Positions 1-7,859 of a stretch of DNA of 14,026 nucleotides are shown here, one piece after another. The stretch comes from DATGSF01 sp035302865 (GTDB lineage: Bacteria > Bacteroidota > Bacteroidia > Chitinophagales > Chitinophagaceae): positions 1 to 14,026 of the forward strand of contig DATGSF010000221.1 of assembly GCA_035302865.1 (NCBI GenBank), given 5' to 3'. Position 1 is the first letter of the stretch. The number at the start of each line of letters is the position of its first letter. Made by a program: the position numbers and the translations under genes. The notes beneath the pieces are model-generated. The model was not told where the DNA came from. It saw only the letters and a list, made by a program, of their open reading frames with translations, and made no database searches.

Positions 1-83
1 TGATTTACTTTTAATATTTGCGCTGTCGGATATCTGCCATAAATTGGTTTTGCTGAATTATTTCCAAGGATGGTTAGTTCCAT
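1..83 (-). CDS. rnz: Ribonuclease Z, N-terminal fragment (gene continues off the left edge)
   Basis: Only the first 27 codons are inside the window, read on the minus strand from an ATG at 83-81. The peptide begins MELTILGNNSAKP and continues with YGRYPTAQILKVN. This is the usual amino end of RNase Z, a metallo-beta-lactamase-fold endonuclease that trims tRNA 3' ends: a first beta strand, LG-x-x-SA-x-P, then a polar stretch and the second strand. The His-rich metal site lies beyond the edge and cannot be checked. The gene follows the STAS-domain gene by 39 bp on the same strand, with no terminator between them, so the two are probably co-transcribed. The call rests on a short stretch, but the motif is distinctive. 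Confidence 0.72.
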   Translation of the reverse strand, partial: MELTILGNNSAKPIYGRYPTAQILKVN

Positions 84-122
84 GCTTTTAATAAATTATT
101 TTAATTACATTATGAATAAATT

Positions 123-497
123 TTAATGTTCATTAAATAATTCTCTTTCTAAAATTTCCATATTGATAATATCTTTGGCTTCAATTAAAGTTGGAGTAAT
201 ATTTAAATGAATGTGTAATTGTTCTTTTTTTATTGTTTTTAATATTAAGTCATTTAATCCAGTAAATACCAAAGAGCCTGAATTTTTATATACTAATTCG
301 TGTAATTGTAGAAGTTTATTTCTGCCTTCTGTATCAGAATCTTCAGTATTATCTAAACATATAATAAAATTGCTTTCTTCATTATTTAGACGTTTTTGGA
401 TTTCTTCTAATAGATTGTCTGCCAAATTTTCATTTAAATTCGGATAATCTGGCGCAATAATGCAATAATTATCTGTGGTATCAAATTTGAATTTCAT
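123..497 (-). CDS. Small STAS-domain protein (anti-sigma-factor-antagonist-like)
   Basis: This 124-residue protein has the size and pattern of a lone STAS domain, the fold of anti-anti-sigma factors such as SpoIIAA. A strand-rich start (residues 1-17) is followed by a helix (23-37), a hydrophobic strand NFIICLDN (43-50), then the segment EDSDTEGRNKLLQLHELV, which matches the region around the STAS phospho-acceptor (D-S-x-x-G). After it come a second strand, GSLVFTGL (74-81), and a helix and strand ending in TPTLIEAKDI, typical of the domain's last helix. Ser54 would be the candidate phosphorylation site; this is inference, because the match to the DSSG consensus is loose. There is no signal peptide or membrane segment. 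It is the first gene of a probable unit with rnz and is transcribed away from clpC. No anti-sigma factor or kinase partner is visible, so its regulatory target is unknown. Confidence 0.7.
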   Translation of the reverse strand: MKFKFDTTDNYCIIAPDYPNLNENLADNLLEEIQKRLNNEESNFIICLDNTEDSDTEGRNKLLQLHELVYKNSGSLVFTGLNDLILKTIKKEQLHIHLNITPTLIEAKDIINMEILERELFNEH

Positions 498-717
498 TAT
501 TTGATGTTTTTACGTAATTTAGAACTTTATTCAAAGTTACTCAAATATAAGATATTCAATTGAAAATTATGGAAATGTTTTTAATATAATAAAAAATACT
601 TTGATTTTTTTGATGTAGATATTTTATTTTTATTTAGATTGCGTAGGAATGAGTAGCGAATTGTTTGCTTATATATAGAAGTATATAGCTAGAAAAGATA
701 GAAATTTTTAAGATATT
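498..717. promoter_or_regulatory. Divergent intergenic region between the STAS gene and clpC
   Basis: This 220-bp AT-rich spacer must hold promoters in both directions. The minus-strand one is clear (listed separately). For clpC the best plus-strand candidate is TTTG at 609-612, a 22-bp spacer and TAGATTGC at 635-642, which matches TAnnTTTG only partly. A perfect 10-bp palindrome, TTCAATTGAA, lies at 555-564. I see no CIRCE-like or CtsR-like heat-shock operator in front of clpC. Confidence 0.4.
532..559 (-). promoter_or_regulatory. Candidate Bacteroidota sigma-A promoter for the STAS-rnz unit
   Basis: Read on the minus strand, TTG (559-557), a 17-bp spacer and TAACTTTG (539-532) fit the Bacteroidota housekeeping promoter TTG-N17-23-TAnnTTTG, with a perfect -7 element. 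It lies 35 bp ahead of the STAS start codon, a sensible leader length. Confidence 0.55.
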
Positions 718-3234
718 ATGGATACAAATTTTTCACCCAAAATAAAAGAAATTATTAACTATAGCAAAGAGGAAGCTATACGTTTGAAGAATGACTTTTT
801 GGGAACAGAGCATTTGCTCTTAGGTTTGCTTTATGATGGAGAGAGTAAAGCCATTAATATATTACACTCTTTGGATGTTGATTTACCAGCCTTGAAAAAT
901 CAAGTGGAAGAAATGATTATGAAGAAAGGAAGTTATTCTGGGGGGCATCCTAAAGGAAATTTGCCTCTTACTGAGCAGGCAGTGCGAGTGATACGAATGA
1001 CGGTTTTAGAAGCAATGACTTTTAAAAAATCGATGGCAGAATCAGATCATTTAATGTTAGCAATTTTGAAAGATGAAGCTAATCATATAGCTCAACTATT
1101 GCATAGTCATGGTGTAACCTATAAGGCTTTTGCAGAGCATGTAGATCAGATTGCTGACGAGGACATAAAAGATGCTCCATTTTCAGAAATGATGGGAGCC
1201 GGAGATTCTGATGACCAAGAGAATCCAAAAGGTTCTTATAGACCAAGATCTAGCTCTACAAAACAAGCATCAAAAACTCCAGTTCTTGATAATTATGGTC
1301 GTGATATCACGAAATTAGCTGAAGATGGGGAGTTAGATCCTATCGTAGGTAGAGAAAAAGAAATTGAAAGAGTTTCTCAAATATTATCAAGAAGAAAAAA
1401 GAACAATCCTATTTTGATAGGAGAACCTGGAGTGGGTAAAACTGCAATTATTGAAGGGTTGGCATTGCGTATAGTTCAAAGAAAAGTATCACGTGTATTA
1501 TATAATAAACGTGTAGTAAGTTTGGACTTAGCAGCCTTAGTGGCAGGGACAAAATACCGTGGTCAGTTTGAAGAACGTATGAAGGCCATAATGACTGAAT
1601 TAGAAAAAAACAGAGATGTTATTCTATTCATTGATGAAATTCATACTATAGTAGGTGCAGGGGGGGCATCAGGATCATTAGATGCTTCCAATATATTTAA
1701 ACCTGCCTTGGCAAGAGGAGAATTGCAATGTATTGGTGCATCCACTTTAGATGAATATAGAGTACATATAGAAAAAGATGGCGCTTTAGATCGTCGTTTT
1801 CAAAAAGTATTGATAGAACCTCCAACTGTAGAGGAAACTATTACTATTTTGAAAAATATCAAAGGAAAGTATGAGGATTTTCATAATGTTCTATATGATG
1901 ATGAAGCTATTGAGGCTTGTGTGAAATTAAGTGAACGCTATATGACAGATCGCTTACTACCTGATAAAGCAATAGATGTTATGGATGAGGTAGGAGCACG
2001 TGTACATTTAAAAAATATTAATGTTCCTCAAAATATATTAGATTTAGAAAAGAAAATTGAGGAGGTGAAAATTGAAAAAGATAAAGTAGTTAAAAGTCAA
2101 AAATTCGAAAAAGCAGCTTCCTTACGTGATGATGAAAAGGAATTAAATAAAGAATTAGAAAAAGCTAAATTTATCTGGGAAGAAGAATCAAAGCACCAAC
2201 GTTTTCCAATTAATGGCGAAGATATTGCCGAGGTTATTAGTATGATGACTGGCATTCCAGTAATGCGAATGGTAGAAGCAGAGTCTGAAAAATTAAGAAG
2301 AATGGGAGAGGACTTGAAAGGCGTTGTTATTGGGCAAGATAATGCTGTTCAAAAAGTCGTAAAAGCAATTCAGAGAAATAGAGTAGGATTAAAAGATCCT
2401 AAAAAACCTATTGGCTCCTTTATATTTTTAGGTCCTACTGGAGTTGGTAAAACAGAATTAGCAAGGACTTTAGCTGAGTACTTATTTGATAGTGAGGATG
2501 CTTTATTACGAATTGATATGAGTGAATATATGGAGAAATTCTCTATGTCACGTTTAATCGGTGCACCTCCAGGATATGTAGGTTATGAAGAAGGTGGACA
2601 GTTAACTGAAAAAGTTCGTAGAAAACCTTATTCTGTAATTCTCTTAGATGAAATTGAGAAAGCGCATCCTGATATATTTAATATATTATTGCAAGTTTTG
2701 GATGATGGGCAATTGACGGATGGTTTAGGAAGGAAAGTAGATTTTAAGAATACAGTTATTATTATGACTTCTAATATTGGAGCGCGACAATTGAAAGATT
2801 TTGGAGATGGTGTAGGTTTTTCCACTGCAGCAAAAGTCTCTGCTTCTGAAGAAAATAATAGAGCGGTAATCGAAAAAGCTTTAAAACGAACTTTTGCACC
2901 AGAATTTTTAAATAGAATTGATGATGTTTTAATATTTAATTCTTTAACAGAAGAGGATATTAAGAAGATTATCGATTTAATTATGAAAGATGTCTTAAAG
3001 CGTATGAGTAATTTAGGATTTGAATTAAATTTGACTTCTAAAGCTAAGGATTTAATTGTGGAAAAAGGTTATGATCCAGATTTTGGAGCAAGACCTTTGT
3101 ATAGAGCAATTCAAAAATATATTGAAGATCCATTAGCTGAAGAGATTTTGAATAATACTGTAAAAGCGGGAGACAAAGTAGAAGCTGATTTAGCAGAAGA
3201 TGGAGAAAAACTCACTTTTATAGTTAAAAAATAA
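718..3234 (+). CDS. clpC: ClpC-type ATP-dependent unfoldase (Clp/Hsp100 family)
   Basis: This cytoplasmic AAA+ unfoldase feeds proteins to the ClpP protease. Its 838 residues are the normal length and all domains are present in order. Two Clp N repeats span about 1-145 (EHLLLGLL at 31-38, DHLMLAIL at 110-117). A linker of low complexity follows (150-190). AAA+ module 1 has Walker A GEPGVGKT at 235-242, Walker B ILFIDEIH at 302-309 and LDRR at 357-360. The short middle domain contains a UVR-like segment (about 440-485, including FEKAASLRDDEKELNKELEKA-type spacing). This is the mark of ClpC rather than ClpB, which has a much longer coiled coil, or ClpA, which has none. AAA+ module 2 has Walker A GPTGVGKT at 572-579, Walker B VILLDEIE at 640-647 and the arginine-finger region FLNRIDD at 730-736. 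The D2-small domain runs to the end. No mcsA/mcsB/ctsR genes accompany it, unlike in Bacillota. Nothing appears broken. Confidence 0.95.
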   Translation: MDTNFSPKIKEIINYSKEEAIRLKNDFLGTEHLLLGLLYDGESKAINILHSLDVDLPALKNQVEEMIMKKGSYSGGHPKGNLPLTEQAVRVIRMTVLEAMTFKKSMAESDHLMLAILKDEANHIAQLLHSHGVTYKAFAEHVDQIADEDIKDAPFSEMMGAGDSDDQENPKGSYRPRSSSTKQASKTPVLDNYGRDITKLAEDGELDPIVGREKEIERVSQILSRRKKNNPILIGEPGVGKTAIIEGLALRIVQRKVSRVLYNKRVVSLDLAALVAGTKYRGQFEERMKAIMTELEKNRDVILFIDEIHTIVGAGGASGSLDASNIFKPALARGELQCIGASTLDEYRVHIEKDGALDRRFQKVLIEPPTVEETITILKNIKGKYEDFHNVLYDDEAIEACVKLSERYMTDRLLPDKAIDVMDEVGARVHLKNINVPQNILDLEKKIEEVKIEKDKVVKSQKFEKAASLRDDEKELNKELEKAKFIWEEESKHQRFPINGEDIAEVISMMTGIPVMRMVEAESEKLRRMGEDLKGVVIGQDNAVQKVVKAIQRNRVGLKDPKKPIGSFIFLGPTGVGKTELARTLAEYLFDSEDALLRIDMSEYMEKFSMSRLIGAPPGYVGYEEGGQLTEKVRRKPYSVILLDEIEKAHPDIFNILLQVLDDGQLTDGLGRKVDFKNTVIIMTSNIGARQLKDFGDGVGFSTAAKVSASEENNRAVIEKALKRTFAPEFLNRIDDVLIFNSLTEEDIKKIIDLIMKDVLKRMSNLGFELNLTSKAKDLIVEKGYDPDFGARPLYRAIQKYIEDPLAEEILNNTVKAGDKVEADLAEDGEKLTFIVKK

Positions 3235-3282
3235 AAAATAAAAAAAATCTTATCAGAAAAGATATAATATTGGAAAATATTG

Positions 3283-3313
3283 TTTGAATTTTCAAATACC
3301 TTTATTACATTTG
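3283..3313 (+). promoter_or_regulatory. Consensus Bacteroidota promoter for the PUR-family gene
   Basis: TTTG at 3283-3286, a 19-bp spacer and TACATTTG at 3306-3313 match TTTG-N19-TAnnTTTG without a mismatch. It sits about 44 bp ahead of the GTG start, which implies a short leader and transcription separate from clpC. Confidence 0.7.
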
Positions 3314-3356
3314 CAAACAAATTTTTTAATTAATTTATAACTAAAAATTTAGAATT

Positions 3357-3803
3357 GTGGCGTACGAAAACAATCAGAATTTCGAAAATAACTTCGAAAA
3401 CAAAACAGACGAGAAAAGAATCGTAGAAAACATCTTTAGCAAAAGAGTGCGTGCTGGTAAAAGAAGAACTTATTTTTTTGATGTTCGTGAAACACGTGGT
3501 AAAGACTACTTTATTACGATTACAGAAAGTAAAAGAAGATTTAATGACGAAGGTTATGACCGTCATAAATTGTTCATTTACAAAGAAGACTTTAATAAGT
3601 TCTTGGAAGCATTATCTGAAACAGTAGATTATGTGAAAACTGAATTAATGCCAGATTTTGATTTTGATGCATTCAATAATCGTGATGAAGATGATGAGAA
3701 TTCTTTTAATGAAGACAATGAAGTAGAAAATATTACATCTTTTGATAGTGAAAATGTAAAACCTTTCGATTCAGAAGAATCTGTAGATGCTTGGAAAATC
3801 TAA
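3357..3803 (+). CDS. PUR-family (DUF3276) nucleic-acid-binding protein
   Basis: This 148-residue protein belongs to the DUF3276 family, small Bacteroidota proteins with a PUR-type fold related to Borrelia BpuR and eukaryotic Pur-alpha. The conserved block is at 20-95. It starts with IFSKRVRAGKRRTYFFDVRE, continues with DYFITITESKRRF (50-62) and HKLFIYKEDFNKFLEAL (70-86), and gives the beta-beta-beta-beta-alpha order of a PUR repeat, with basic strands suited to single-stranded DNA or RNA. One repeat per chain implies that it acts as a dimer, as in BpuR. The tail (100-148) is very acidic (DEDDEN and similar) and probably disordered. The start is GTG at 3357; no in-frame ATG precedes the conserved block. 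It has its own promoter and terminator, so it is a single-gene unit, probably abundant. Its target is unknown. Confidence 0.88.
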   Translation: MAYENNQNFENNFENKTDEKRIVENIFSKRVRAGKRRTYFFDVRETRGKDYFITITESKRRFNDEGYDRHKLFIYKEDFNKFLEALSETVDYVKTELMPDFDFDAFNNRDEDDENSFNEDNEVENITSFDSENVKPFDSEESVDAWKI

Positions 3804-3831
3804 AAAGCATTTAGATTTAATGGAAAAATAT

Positions 3832-3867
3832 AAAAAAGCCAGTACCTTTATAGTATTGGCTTTTTTC
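3832..3867 (+). terminator. Strong intrinsic terminator after the PUR-family gene
   Basis: Arms 3832-3845 and 3853-3866 pair over 14 bp (AAAAAAGCCAGTAC with GTATTGGCTTTTTT, one G-U pair) around a 7-base loop, and the run of T is part of the 3' arm. The A-run in the 5' arm could let it work on the other strand too. It ends only 18 bp before the next start codon. Confidence 0.85.
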
Positions 3868-3884
3868 TTTAATATACTTATTTT

Positions 3885-4814
3885 ATGGCCATAGATGATA
3901 ACACTTTAGTAATTGGAGTTTCTTCTAGAGCATTATTTGATTTGGAAAAGGAAAATGAAGTTTTTCGAAATAAAGGAATCGATGCTTATAGAAAATATCA
4001 ATTAGAGAAAGAAGACGTACCCTTGAAACCTGGAACAGCATTTCCATTAATACGTAATTTATTACTTTTAAATAGTTTGGTTGAAAAACCATTAGTGGAA
4101 GTAGTTGTAATGTCTAAGAACAGTCCAGAAACAGGTATAAGAATGTTGAATTCAATAAGGAAAATGGATTTAAACATTACTAGAATTGCACTTTCAGGGG
4201 GAACATCCTTAGCACCATATATTGAAGGATTCCGAGTGGATTTATTCTTATCAAAAGATGAAAAAGATGTGCAGGATATTATTGATTTTAAATCCTGTGC
4301 GGCAGGTTTAATTTATAATCCACCTGGAAATATTTTTGAATTTGATGAAAATGAAGTTCGATTAGCTTTTGATGCTGATGCTGTTATTTTTTCAGAAGAG
4401 TCCGAATTGCGGTATAAAAAAGAAGGCTTAGCTTCTTTTATACAGCATGAATCTGAAAATGAAAAAATCCCTTTATCAAAAGGGCCTTTTGCAGATTTAT
4501 TGAAAAAATTATCTGGAATGCAAAAAGTATTGAACGAAAATATGGATAAATCTCCTTTAAGGTTAGCAATTGTAACTGCTAGAAGTGCTCCTTCACATAT
4601 GCGTGTAATAAATACTTTAAGAGAATGGGGTGTAGTAGTGGATGAGGCATACTTTTTAGGTGGATTAGCTAAAGATCAAATTCTAAAAGCCTTCGGAGCT
4701 CATATTTTCTTTGATGATCAAGAGGTGCATCTAGATAGTTCAAGTATGGTGGTTCCTGCAGCAAAAGTTCCTTATCCTAAAGATTCTGAAATAAATAAAA
4801 TGATAAATAATTAG
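3885..4814 (+). CDS. Cytosolic 5'-nucleotidase of the cN-I (NT5C1) type
   Basis: This 309-residue protein matches the 5'-nucleotidase family of cytosolic cN-IA/cN-IB enzymes, HAD-fold hydrolases that remove phosphate from nucleoside 5'-monophosphates, chiefly AMP. Family landmarks are the start LVIGVSSRALFDL (8-20), GTAFPLIRNLLLLN (50-63) and VVVMSKNSPETGIRMLNSI. The HAD nucleophile region AFDADAVIFSEESE lies at 161-174, with Asp163 as nucleophile and Asp165 as acid/base. Motif II is VTARSAP (230-236, Thr231). The later loop has FLGGLAKDQIL (Lys263) and IFFDDQ (Asp277, Asp278), the lysine and metal-binding acidic residues of HAD enzymes. There is no signal peptide. It starts directly behind a terminator and is followed after 71 bp by the aminopeptidase gene on the same strand. 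Substrate preference cannot be read from the sequence. Confidence 0.87.
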   Translation: MAIDDNTLVIGVSSRALFDLEKENEVFRNKGIDAYRKYQLEKEDVPLKPGTAFPLIRNLLLLNSLVEKPLVEVVVMSKNSPETGIRMLNSIRKMDLNITRIALSGGTSLAPYIEGFRVDLFLSKDEKDVQDIIDFKSCAAGLIYNPPGNIFEFDENEVRLAFDADAVIFSEESELRYKKEGLASFIQHESENEKIPLSKGPFADLLKKLSGMQKVLNENMDKSPLRLAIVTARSAPSHMRVINTLREWGVVVDEAYFLGGLAKDQILKAFGAHIFFDDQEVHLDSSSMVVPAAKVPYPKDSEINKMINN

Positions 4815-4885
4815 AAGACTTCTTAATAGTACTTTTATTGAACTCTTCAACTAAATCTTAAACTAAATTTTAAAATTATATACCT

Positions 4886-5968
4886 ATGTCATTATCTGAA
4901 ATATCCTTAAAATTTTTAGAAAATTATTTAAATAATGCTTCCCCAACTTCCTTTGAAGCAGCAGGGCAAAAATTATGGCTTTCTTATTTGAGTGATGCAA
5001 TAGATGATTGGTTTATTGATGATTATGGAACTGCAGTGGGGGTAATCAATCCAGGAAAAGATTATAAAGTAGTTATTGAAGCCCATGCTGATGAAATATC
5101 ATGGTATGTTAATTATATTACTGATGATGGTTTGATTTATGTTATTCGTAATGGTGGTTCTGATCATCAAATAGCGCCTTCAAAAAAAGTAAATCTTCAT
5201 GGTAGTAAAGGAGTTGTACGTGGAGTTTTTGGTTGGCCTGCAATTCATACAAGGCAAGGAGATAAAGAAGAGACACCTACGCAAAAAAATATATTTATAG
5301 ATATTGGTTGCACTTCTAAAAAAGAGGTTTTGGATTTGGGAGTAGATGTTGGGACGGTTATAACCTATGAAGATTCGTTTGAAATTTTAAATGATAGATA
5401 TTTTGTAGGAAGAGCTTTAGATAATCGTATGGGTGGTTTTGTAATTGCTGAGGTTGCCAAAAGATTAAAACGTGATAAAATAGACTTGCCTTTTACACTC
5501 TACGTTGTTAATGCAGTTCAAGAAGAAATTGGTTTACGTGGTGCTGAAATGATTGCAAGAAGATTACAACCTGATGTTGCAATATGTATAGATGTAACTC
5601 ATGATACGCAAACCCCAATGATTGATAAAAAGGTGGAAGGGGACTTAAAATGTGGAGATGGTCCTGTATTGGCTTATGGACCTGCGGTGCAAATGAATTT
5701 ATTGAAACATATTGAAGATGTAGCTCAAAAAAATAATATTAGCATTCAAAAAAATGCTTGTTCGCGATCTACCGGAACGGATACTGATGCATTTGCTTAT
5801 TCAAATGCGGGCACACCATCTGCTTTGATTTCCTTGCCTTTGCGCTATATGCATACTACCGTGGAAATGGTTCACAAGGATGATGTAATGGCTTGTATTG
5901 ATTTAATGTATCATAGTATTATAAATATTAAAAATAAACAGTCTTTTAAGTATTTTGATAAAATATAA
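4886..5968 (+). CDS. M42-family metallo-aminopeptidase
   Basis: This 360-residue protein is a glutamyl-aminopeptidase/endoglucanase-like M42 peptidase: a cytoplasmic two-metal enzyme that removes amino-terminal residues from peptides, usually as a large tetrahedral assembly. All expected metal and catalytic residues are visible: His67 and Asp69 in EAHADEIS, Asp179 in RALDNRMGG (bridging ligand), Glu213 and Glu214 in QEEIGLRGA (general base and ligand), Asp236 in CIDVTHDT and His323 in RYMHTTVE. The insertion between about 75 and 165 is the usual M42 dimerisation (PDZ-like) domain, with GVFGWPAIHTRQGD inside it. Length is normal for the family and there is no signal peptide. It lies 71 bp after the nucleotidase gene with no clear terminator between them, so joint transcription is possible. 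Substrate specificity is not predictable. Confidence 0.9.
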   Translation: MSLSEISLKFLENYLNNASPTSFEAAGQKLWLSYLSDAIDDWFIDDYGTAVGVINPGKDYKVVIEAHADEISWYVNYITDDGLIYVIRNGGSDHQIAPSKKVNLHGSKGVVRGVFGWPAIHTRQGDKEETPTQKNIFIDIGCTSKKEVLDLGVDVGTVITYEDSFEILNDRYFVGRALDNRMGGFVIAEVAKRLKRDKIDLPFTLYVVNAVQEEIGLRGAEMIARRLQPDVAICIDVTHDTQTPMIDKKVEGDLKCGDGPVLAYGPAVQMNLLKHIEDVAQKNNISIQKNACSRSTGTDTDAFAYSNAGTPSALISLPLRYMHTTVEMVHKDDVMACIDLMYHSIINIKNKQSFKYFDKI

Positions 5969-5994
5969 ATTTTCTAAGAAATCCTTTTTGAAAT

Positions 5995-6079
5995 AAGCAT
6001 ACAATTAAACTATTAAAAGAGTATAAGATAGAAGCTTATAAACATTGAGAATACTTTTTTTGAGCATTGTATGCTTTTT
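5995..6079 (+). terminator. Long nested hairpin ending in a T-run, possible terminator or structured RNA
   Basis: Outer arms AAGCATACAAT (5995-6005) and ATTGTATGCTT (6066-6076) are perfectly complementary over 11 bp, and the T-run 6075-6079 follows. Inside them a second pair, 6015-6024 with 6051-6060, gives 10 further pairs including one G-U. It lies 27 bp after the aminopeptidase stop, the right place for a terminator, but it is much longer than a simple one. Confidence 0.5.
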
Positions 6080-6335
6080 AATATAAGTAAAAAGATATCA
6101 TAAAAATTAATGTTTTTATTACTGAATAGCATATTAAAAATGTTTTGTTCTTATTTATATGCTACAATTTTTAAAACAGCTTAGGAGATTGGAATTTGAT
6201 TTTTTAATTTTAAAATCAAGAACTAAAGTTAATCTTGATGTAAAACAATAAACCTTAAAGAAAAGTACATTGAAATAAAACTATAAAATGCGATAAAAAT
6301 CAATAACAATAGTCCTAAAAACTTAAAATCGAAAC

Positions 6336-6367
6336 TTAGCAAAATATGTAAATTTTTTGTAACTTTG
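6336..6367 (+). promoter_or_regulatory. Candidate promoter for the GAPDH gene
   Basis: TAACTTTG at 6360-6367 is a perfect TAnnTTTG -7 element. Twenty bases upstream is TTAG (6336-6339), a one-mismatch -33 element. It is 46 bp ahead of the ATG. Confidence 0.5.
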
Positions 6368-6413
6368 CTAGACTTATAAATTATATATTTTACATTACTA
6401 AATAAATCATAAA

Positions 6414-7859
6414 ATGACAACAAAAGTTTCTTTTAAAGAAGAAATCTCTTCCTTTGCTTCCAAACAAAATGCAGCAGCAAAATTTAACTATTTAATAAGC
6501 ACTTTGTGGACAGAAAAAACAGTTGAGTTAGTTTTATTCCGTCATCAATTGTTGAACAGCAATGCGAGTGCAATTTTAAATTTACACAAAGAAGCTAGAA
6601 AATTTACTGAAGAAGAAATTACTATTTTTGATACGTTAAAAATAGTAAATGTATTATTGGAATTAGATTTAGCGCCAGCTAGAATAGATTTAGGAAAATT
6701 AGCATTAGAAGTATTAAATGATAAAGTTGAAGGCGATGCTTTAAAAGATTATATTTCTAAAAAATTAGCAAGTTTAGGAGATAGCAATATTGAAGCAAGA
6801 GATGTTGTTTTATATGGATTTGGACGTATCGGACGTTTATTGGCTCGTGAATTAATTTATAAAGCTGGTTCAGGAAAACAATTGAACTTAAGAGCTATAG
6901 TTACTCGCGATAAAATTGATGAAAGTACTTTATTAAAGAGAGCATCATTATTGCAATCTGATTCTATTCATGGAGATTTTAATGGTTCAGTTGAAATTGA
7001 TGTGGAAAATCAAGCTTTAATAATAAATGGAATTACAGTATATATTATTTCTGCTAATGCGCCTGAAGATATTGATTACACAAAATATGGCATTAAAGAT
7101 GCTTTAGTTCTTGATAATACGGGTGCCTTTAGAGATAAAGAAGCTTTATCTCGCCATTTAAAATCAAAAGGTGCTGCAAAAGTATTATTAACTGCTCCTG
7201 GAAAAGGTATTCCAAATATTGTTTATGGTGTTAATCATGAAGAATATACAGCAGAAAGTCATGATATTTTCTCAGCTGCTTCTTGTACTACAAATGCTAT
7301 TGCCCCTGTGCTAAAAGTGGTAGAAGATGAATTAGGAATTATTAAAGGACATATTGAAACTATTCATGCATATACTAACGATCAGAACTTGGTAGATAAT
7401 ATGCATAAAAAATATAGAAGAGGAAGAGCTGCTGCATTAAATATGGTAATTACAGAAACTGGAGCTGGAAAAGCAGTAGCAAAGGCATTACCTAGTTTAG
7501 ATGGAAAATTAACTTCTAATGCTATTCGTGTTCCTGTACCAAATGGTTCATTAGCAATTTTAAGTCTGGAAGTTAATGAAAAAGTAGATGTGGCAAAATT
7601 AAATGGTATTTTAAGAAAAGCTGCTCTTGAAGGGAAATTGGTTGAACAAATCCAATACTCGTTAAATACTGAATTGGTATCATCAGATATTATTGGAACA
7701 AGTGCGCCTTCTATAGTAGATGCACCTGCAACTATTGTTTCTGAAGATGGAAAGAGTGTTAATCTCTATGTATGGTACGATAATGAGTATGGATACACAC
7801 ACCAAGTGGTTCGCTTAGCACGACATATAATGGAAGTAAGACGTGCTACTTATTATTAA
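6414..7859 (+). CDS. gap: Long-form glyceraldehyde-3-phosphate dehydrogenase
   Basis: It interconverts glyceraldehyde-3-phosphate and 1,3-bisphosphoglycerate in central carbon metabolism. At 481 residues it is about 145 longer than classical GAPDH (about 335). The extra part is a helical N-terminal extension of about 128 residues before the Rossmann fold, as in the long GAPDH class of Bacteroidota and some gamma-proteobacteria. The nucleotide-binding loop is GFGRIGR (135-141). The catalytic cysteine is Cys291 in SAASCTTNAIAP and its partner histidine is His318 in ETIHAYT. The phosphate-site and S-loop region KYRRGRAAALNMV (333-345) and the terminal WYDNEYGY (454-461) are intact. In the usual NAD-selecting position (VAIND in E. 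coli GapA) this protein reads AIVTRD, so Asp is replaced by Thr164, followed by Arg165; use of NADP is therefore possible, by inference. It has its own promoter upstream and a strong terminator downstream, so it is a single-gene unit. Confidence 0.93.
   Translation: MTTKVSFKEEISSFASKQNAAAKFNYLISTLWTEKTVELVLFRHQLLNSNASAILNLHKEARKFTEEEITIFDTLKIVNVLLELDLAPARIDLGKLALEVLNDKVEGDALKDYISKKLASLGDSNIEARDVVLYGFGRIGRLLARELIYKAGSGKQLNLRAIVTRDKIDESTLLKRASLLQSDSIHGDFNGSVEIDVENQALIINGITVYIISANAPEDIDYTKYGIKDALVLDNTGAFRDKEALSRHLKSKGAAKVLLTAPGKGIPNIVYGVNHEEYTAESHDIFSAASCTTNAIAPVLKVVEDELGIIKGHIETIHAYTNDQNLVDNMHKKYRRGRAAALNMVITETGAGKAVAKALPSLDGKLTSNAIRVPVPNGSLAILSLEVNEKVDVAKLNGILRKAALEGKLVEQIQYSLNTELVSSDIIGTSAPSIVDAPATIVSEDGKSVNLYVWYDNEYGYTHQVVRLARHIMEVRRATYY

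Larger units (their letters stand above)
5969..6413. other. Gene-free stretch between the aminopeptidase and GAPDH genes
   Basis: These 445 AT-rich bases hold a long nested hairpin (5995-6079), a second hairpin (arms TTGATTTT 6196-6203 and AAAATCAA 6212-6219, 8-base loop) and the GAPDH promoter near 6360. I see no convincing coding region, tRNA or repeat. Confidence 0.6.

Noticed and set aside
211..447. Plus-strand open frame of 78 codons opposite the STAS gene
   Set aside because: It lies wholly inside the STAS-domain gene on the other strand, whose product has family features; this is a shadow frame.
3240..3268. Small hairpin after clpC (ATCTT/AAGAT) as a terminator
   Set aside because: The stem is only about 5 bp with no T-run on the plus strand; too weak to call.
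3330..3566. Minus-strand open frame over the PUR-family gene
   Set aside because: It is antisense to a well-supported conserved gene and covers its promoter side; no family features.
6229..6423. A 64-codon minus-strand open frame with a hydrophobic, membrane-like stretch, in the spacer before GAPDH
   Set aside because: It overlaps the GAPDH start and promoter, is made of AT-rich codons (Phe, Leu, Ile, Ser) expected from such DNA read by chance, and matches no family I recognise.
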